Of a stretch of 64,000 nucleotides of DNA, positions 60,832 through 64,000 are shown piece by piece. A model generated the notes under the pieces. That model did not search any database. It was given only the letters and a program-made list of their open reading frames with translations, and was not told where the DNA came from. The position numbers and the translations under genes were made by a program. This DNA comes from Marivirga tractuosa DSM 4126 (lineage in GTDB: Bacteria; Bacteroidota; Bacteroidia; Cytophagales; Cyclobacteriaceae). The DNA is taken from NCBI RefSeq assembly GCF_000183425.1, contig NC_014759.1, positions 2,945,001 to 3,009,000 on the forward strand, given 5' to 3'. Position 1 is the stretch's first letter. Each line of letters begins with the position of its first letter.

Positions 60832-62145
60832 ATGGATAAGCCAAATTCGTTTAAAATACCTAATACAAAACAAAAGAGAATAGTGATTATTGGCGGAGGG
60901 TTCGCAGGAATCACGATGGCCAAAAAGTTTGCAGGTCAGGATGTGCAAGTAGTATTATTGGACAGACACAATTACCATACTTTTCAGCCATTGCTCTACC
61001 AAGTTGCAACTGCAGGCTTAGAACCCGATTCAATAGCTGGACCATTGCGAAAGCTGCTTGAAAATCACAAAAATATATTTTTTAGAATGGCTACTGTTTC
61101 TAGAATTGATAAGGAGGACAGTAAGGTGATGAGTAATGTAGGTGAATTGTCCTTTGATTATCTGATTATCGCAGCAGGTTCAAAAACAAACTTCTTTGGT
61201 CAAAATGAGAAATTTGAAAAGGCATTTCCGCTTAAACAAATCCCGCAAGCATTGGATTTTAGAAGTCATATCTTACAAAATTTTGAGGAGGCGGTATTGA
61301 GCTCTGATGAAGAAAAGATAGAACGTCTGATGAATATCGTGATTGTGGGAGGTGGACCAACCGGGGTTGAGTTAGCGGGAGCTTTAGGAGAGCTTAAAAA
61401 GCATGTGTTACCAAATGATTATCCTGATTTAGATTTTAATAGGCTAAACATTTATTTGGTTGAGGGAATGGACAGACTTTTAGGAGGGATGTCTGAGTTT
61501 GCTGATAAAAAAGCACAAAAATACCTTAAGAAATTTGAAGTAAATGTAAAGCTCAACACCATGGTGGATAGCTATGATGGAGAGAAAGTAGTCTTTAATA
61601 ATAATGAAACTATTCCTGCTGCTACTCTTCTTTGGGGAGCGGGCGTTATGGGCAATGTAATTGAAGGACTTTCTGAGCAAAGTGTAAAAAACAGCAGGTA
61701 TAAAGTGGATCGTTATAATTTGGTGGAGGGCACCGATAATATTTATGCTGTTGGAGATATCGCTTTAATGGAAACAGAAGATTTCCCTAAAGGGCATCCT
61801 ATGCTTGCTCCAGTTGCAATGCAACAAGGAGAAAGACTGTCAAAAAATATTCTAGCCTCTTTAAAAGGAAAAGAACAAAAGCCATTTAAGTATTTAGATA
61901 AGGGAAGTATGGCAACTGTAGGACGTAACAAGGCAGTGGTTGACCTACCTAAGAACCTTCATTTTGGAGGCTTTTTTGCCTGGTTCATATGGATGTTTGT
62001 TCATTTGATTTCTATAGTTGGCTTTAGAAATAAGATTGTGATTCTCAGCAATTGGATATGGAACTATTTCACTTATGACAGAGGAACGCGTTTAATAATC
62101 CGCCCGTTCGTCCCTAAAATAAAAAGCCAGAAAGATAAAACTTAA
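60832..62145 (+). CDS. ndh: Type II NADH dehydrogenase
   Basis: This 437-residue flavoenzyme oxidises NADH and reduces quinone at the inner membrane without pumping protons. The FAD site is RIVIIGGGFAGITMAKKFAG near residue 17, the NADH site NIVIVGGGPTGVELAGALGELKK near residue 172, and NIYAVGDIALME near residue 304 holds the second FAD motif. The C-terminus has a hydrophobic anchor (about 380-410, FFAWFIWMFVHLISIVG) typical of bacterial NDH-2. A 609-base non-coding region lies upstream. The LytS-type kinase gene follows 99 bases later. Confidence 0.95.
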   Translation: MDKPNSFKIPNTKQKRIVIIGGGFAGITMAKKFAGQDVQVVLLDRHNYHTFQPLLYQVATAGLEPDSIAGPLRKLLENHKNIFFRMATVSRIDKEDSKVMSNVGELSFDYLIIAAGSKTNFFGQNEKFEKAFPLKQIPQALDFRSHILQNFEEAVLSSDEEKIERLMNIVIVGGGPTGVELAGALGELKKHVLPNDYPDLDFNRLNIYLVEGMDRLLGGMSEFADKKAQKYLKKFEVNVKLNTMVDSYDGEKVVFNNNETIPAATLLWGAGVMGNVIEGLSEQSVKNSRYKVDRYNLVEGTDNIYAVGDIALMETEDFPKGHPMLAPVAMQQGERLSKNILASLKGKEQKPFKYLDKGSMATVGRNKAVVDLPKNLHFGGFFAWFIWMFVHLISIVGFRNKIVILSNWIWNYFTYDRGTRLIIRPFVPKIKSQKDKT

Positions 62146-62244
62146 TACTTTATGATTTGATAGACGGTTTCTTAAATCTATAAAAAGAAGCTTATTTTGT
62201 ACTAAGTAAAAAATGAATTATCCATTTTTTGAGCTTATAATATA

Positions 62245-63279
62245 ATGAATAAAAAGTTACTGTATTGGACACTTCAAATTGTTGGTTGGTCTGCCTATGG
62301 CTTACTCAATATTTTTTTAGCATACTTTGGAGAAAATCTTTCTACTCAGCAAATAATTGTCCAGCTCATTCTTGTCCCTTTTTATATTTGCCTCACCCAT
62401 ATTTATAGAAACTTTATTATTAGAAACGGTTGGCTGAAAATAATTATTCAAAAACTCGTAGTTAGAGTAATCATTGCATGCTTTATTCTCAGCATTATTA
62501 ATTACGGGTTTTTATTTGGGCTGTCATCATTACTAGGTTTTCTAGACCCTGCTTTTGATCTTAACCCTAGGGTGATTTTTCTAAATATTCTAGCCTATTT
62601 GATCTTGTTCTTTCTTTGGTCATTAGTTTACTTCATGTATCACTATGTTGAGAATTATAATCGCTCGCTCAAATTTGATGCAGCGATGAATGAGATTGAA
62701 TTGAATAACTTGAAATCACAGCTCAATCCACATTTTATATTTAATGCTTTAAATAGCGTAAGGGCATTGGTGGATGAAGATCCTGCAAAGGCAAAGAATT
62801 CTATCACACAATTATCCAACATACTTAGGAACTCTTTAATTTTGGATAAGAAAAGATTGATTAACTTCAATGATGAATTGAATACAGTTATTGACTTTTT
62901 GGCATTAGAAAAAATAAGGTATGAGGAGAGGTTAACCACGGAATTTGTAATCCACCCTGAATCTTATAAATATCAAGTTCCTCCTTTAATGATTCAAACT
63001 TTGGTAGAAAACGGCATCAAACACGGTATTTCGAATCTAACGTCTGGAGGAAAGCTTTCTATAGAAACGCAGCTGGATGATAAAAAATGTTTGAAGATCT
63101 CCATTAGAAATTCAGGCAATTTTAAATTGGATAAAAGAAGAAAGCATAAAGGTTTTGGAATTGAGAATACAAAACAGCGATTAAAGTTAATCTTTGAAAA
63201 AGAGGCTTCGTTTAGTATAAAAAATGAACAAGAAGGTGTAGTTTTAACCACTGTTAAAATTCCTCAGATCAGTTATTGA
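62245..63279 (+). CDS. LytS-type sensor histidine kinase
   Basis: This 344-residue kinase has four N-terminal membrane helices (about residues 8-138), then a His_kinase domain with the phosphorylated His in LKSQLNPHFIFNALNSV near residue 162, and an ATPase domain with MIQTLVENGIKHGI and GFGIENTKQRL near residue 300. This is the short LytS/YehU group that works with LytTR response regulators, and such a gene follows 18 bases later. The signal and targets are unknown; relatives act on cell envelope or metabolite control. Confidence 0.94.
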   Translation: MNKKLLYWTLQIVGWSAYGLLNIFLAYFGENLSTQQIIVQLILVPFYICLTHIYRNFIIRNGWLKIIIQKLVVRVIIACFILSIINYGFLFGLSSLLGFLDPAFDLNPRVIFLNILAYLILFFLWSLVYFMYHYVENYNRSLKFDAAMNEIELNNLKSQLNPHFIFNALNSVRALVDEDPAKAKNSITQLSNILRNSLILDKKRLINFNDELNTVIDFLALEKIRYEERLTTEFVIHPESYKYQVPPLMIQTLVENGIKHGISNLTSGGKLSIETQLDDKKCLKISIRNSGNFKLDKRRKHKGFGIENTKQRLKLIFEKEASFSIKNEQEGVVLTTVKIPQISY

Positions 63280-63297
63280 AAATTTTAATTTAAGAAT

Positions 63298-64000
63298 ATG
63301 AAGGTATTAATTATTGATGATGAAAGGTTGGCTCGGAAGGAATTGAGCAATTTGTTAGCAGAATATAAGGATATTGAAATATTAGGTGAAGCAGCCAATG
63401 CAGACGAAGCAGAAGAAATGATTGACAAGCTGAGTCCAGATCTTATATTTTTAGATATTCAAATGCCAGGAAGAACGGGTTTTGAGCTATTGGAAACTTT
63501 AGAAAAGACTCCAAAGGTTATATTTACTACTGCCTATGATGAATATGCCTTAAAAGCTTTTGAATTCAATGCGTTGGATTATCTCTTAAAACCAATAGAA
63601 CCCAAAAGATTAACAGAGTCCATCAATAAAATCAGGCAAGAGGTAGCGACTAAAAATGAACAAAACAAAAACAGCAGTCAGCTTACGGTTAATGATCAGG
63701 TATTTGTTAAGGATGGCGATAATTGCTGGTTCGTAAAATTGAAGGATGTCCGCTTATTTGAATCAGACGGCAATTATATCAAAGTATATTTTGATAAAAA
63801 CAAGCCCATGATTCATAAGTCATTAAATGCTTTGGATGAAAAATTAGACAATAAGCATTTTTTCAGAGTGAGCCGAAAGCATATTATCAACTTGGAGTGG
63901 ATAGATGAAATTGAAACTTGGTTTAATGGCGGCTTAATGGTTAAATTAAAAGGCGGTGATAAGGTAGAAGTAAGCCGTAGACAAGCCACTAAATTTAAAG
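63298..64000 (+). CDS. LytTR-type response regulator, 3' end cut by window
   Basis: The visible 234 codons encode a receiver domain (residues 1-115; LIIDDERLARKEL, phosphorylated Asp in LIFLDIQMPGRTG near residue 57, TAYDEYALKAFE, and lysine in YLLKPIEP near residue 103) and most of a LytTR DNA-binding domain (about 140-234; LKDVRLFESDGNYIKVYF, FFRVSRKHIINL, VEVSRRQATKFK). The frame is open at the right edge, probably a few residues before the stop. It pairs with the LytS-type kinase 18 bases upstream. Confidence 0.95.
   Translation, partial: MKVLIIDDERLARKELSNLLAEYKDIEILGEAANADEAEEMIDKLSPDLIFLDIQMPGRTGFELLETLEKTPKVIFTTAYDEYALKAFEFNALDYLLKPIEPKRLTESINKIRQEVATKNEQNKNSSQLTVNDQVFVKDGDNCWFVKLKDVRLFESDGNYIKVYFDKNKPMIHKSLNALDEKLDNKHFFRVSRKHIINLEWIDEIETWFNGGLMVKLKGGDKVEVSRRQATKFK

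Noticed and set aside
1..64000. CRISPR array, prophage, integrated element or defence island
   Set aside because: I saw no regularly spaced direct repeats, no integrase, transposase or phage structural genes, and no restriction or toxin-antitoxin genes in any frame.

Overview
The window looks like an ordinary chromosomal segment from a free-living, gliding-type member of the Bacteroidota, most likely order Cytophagales (a Marivirga-like genome is my best guess, from memory only). The reasons are AT-rich DNA, start codons without Shine-Dalgarno sequences, promoters of the TTTG-N19/20-TAnnTTTG type, a GldB gliding lipoprotein, a secreted nuclease ending in a type IX secretion sorting domain, and many families typical of this phylum (DUF2490, DUF6952-like, LETM1-related TerB protein, fused trehalose synthase/phosphatase, DciA-like protein beside recF). 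I found no rRNA, tRNA, CRISPR array, prophage, integrase or transposase gene.

Layout. 1-5 kb: the end of an ABC exporter, a collagen-like lipoprotein, and a TerC membrane protein facing a TerB/LETM1-like protein. 5-14 kb: gldB and a PorT-like barrel, then a minus-strand block for the cell envelope (lytic transglycosylase, LOG protein, lipid A acyltransferase, MsbA-like exporter) and DsbD. 14-18 kb: a potassium channel with an odd selectivity filter, an orphan polysaccharide-export permease, aspartate kinase and ribH. 18-27 kb: a membrane-anchored TPR protein, pdhA, recF with its DUF721 partner, an SGNH esterase divergent from an SMP-30 lipoprotein, a DUF2490 barrel, DinB, and gltX. 27-45 kb: a large minus-strand run with the secreted endonuclease I, trehalose synthesis, a CoA transferase, glutamate synthase (gltD-gltB), a PQQ-type sugar dehydrogenase, acyl-CoA synthetase and ndk. 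45-50.6 kb: a compact plus-strand operon nrnA, three FKBP-type lipoproteins, a HAM1 pyrophosphatase, udk and a TrkA-N protein. 50.7-64 kb: small membrane proteins, a carboxypeptidase-regulatory-domain protein, patatin and methyltransferase, a PAS histidine kinase, glyS, thioredoxin, a periplasmic binding protein, NDH-2, and a LytS/LytTR two-component pair cut by the right edge.

I do not see a clear undescribed defence or secretion system here. The most interesting signals are small: a 270-bp nested palindrome with 18-bp terminal inverted repeats flanked by TTAA (11263-11533); a pair of 20-bp palindromic operators placed 52 bp apart upstream of gltX; inverted repeats immediately before start codons at 22496-22544 and 50905-50940; a lysine in the potassium channel filter; a two-segment membrane micro-gene broken by one base in a T-run (52682-52857); a series of three progressively decaying FKBP domains; and a family of REP-like hairpins scattered between genes.
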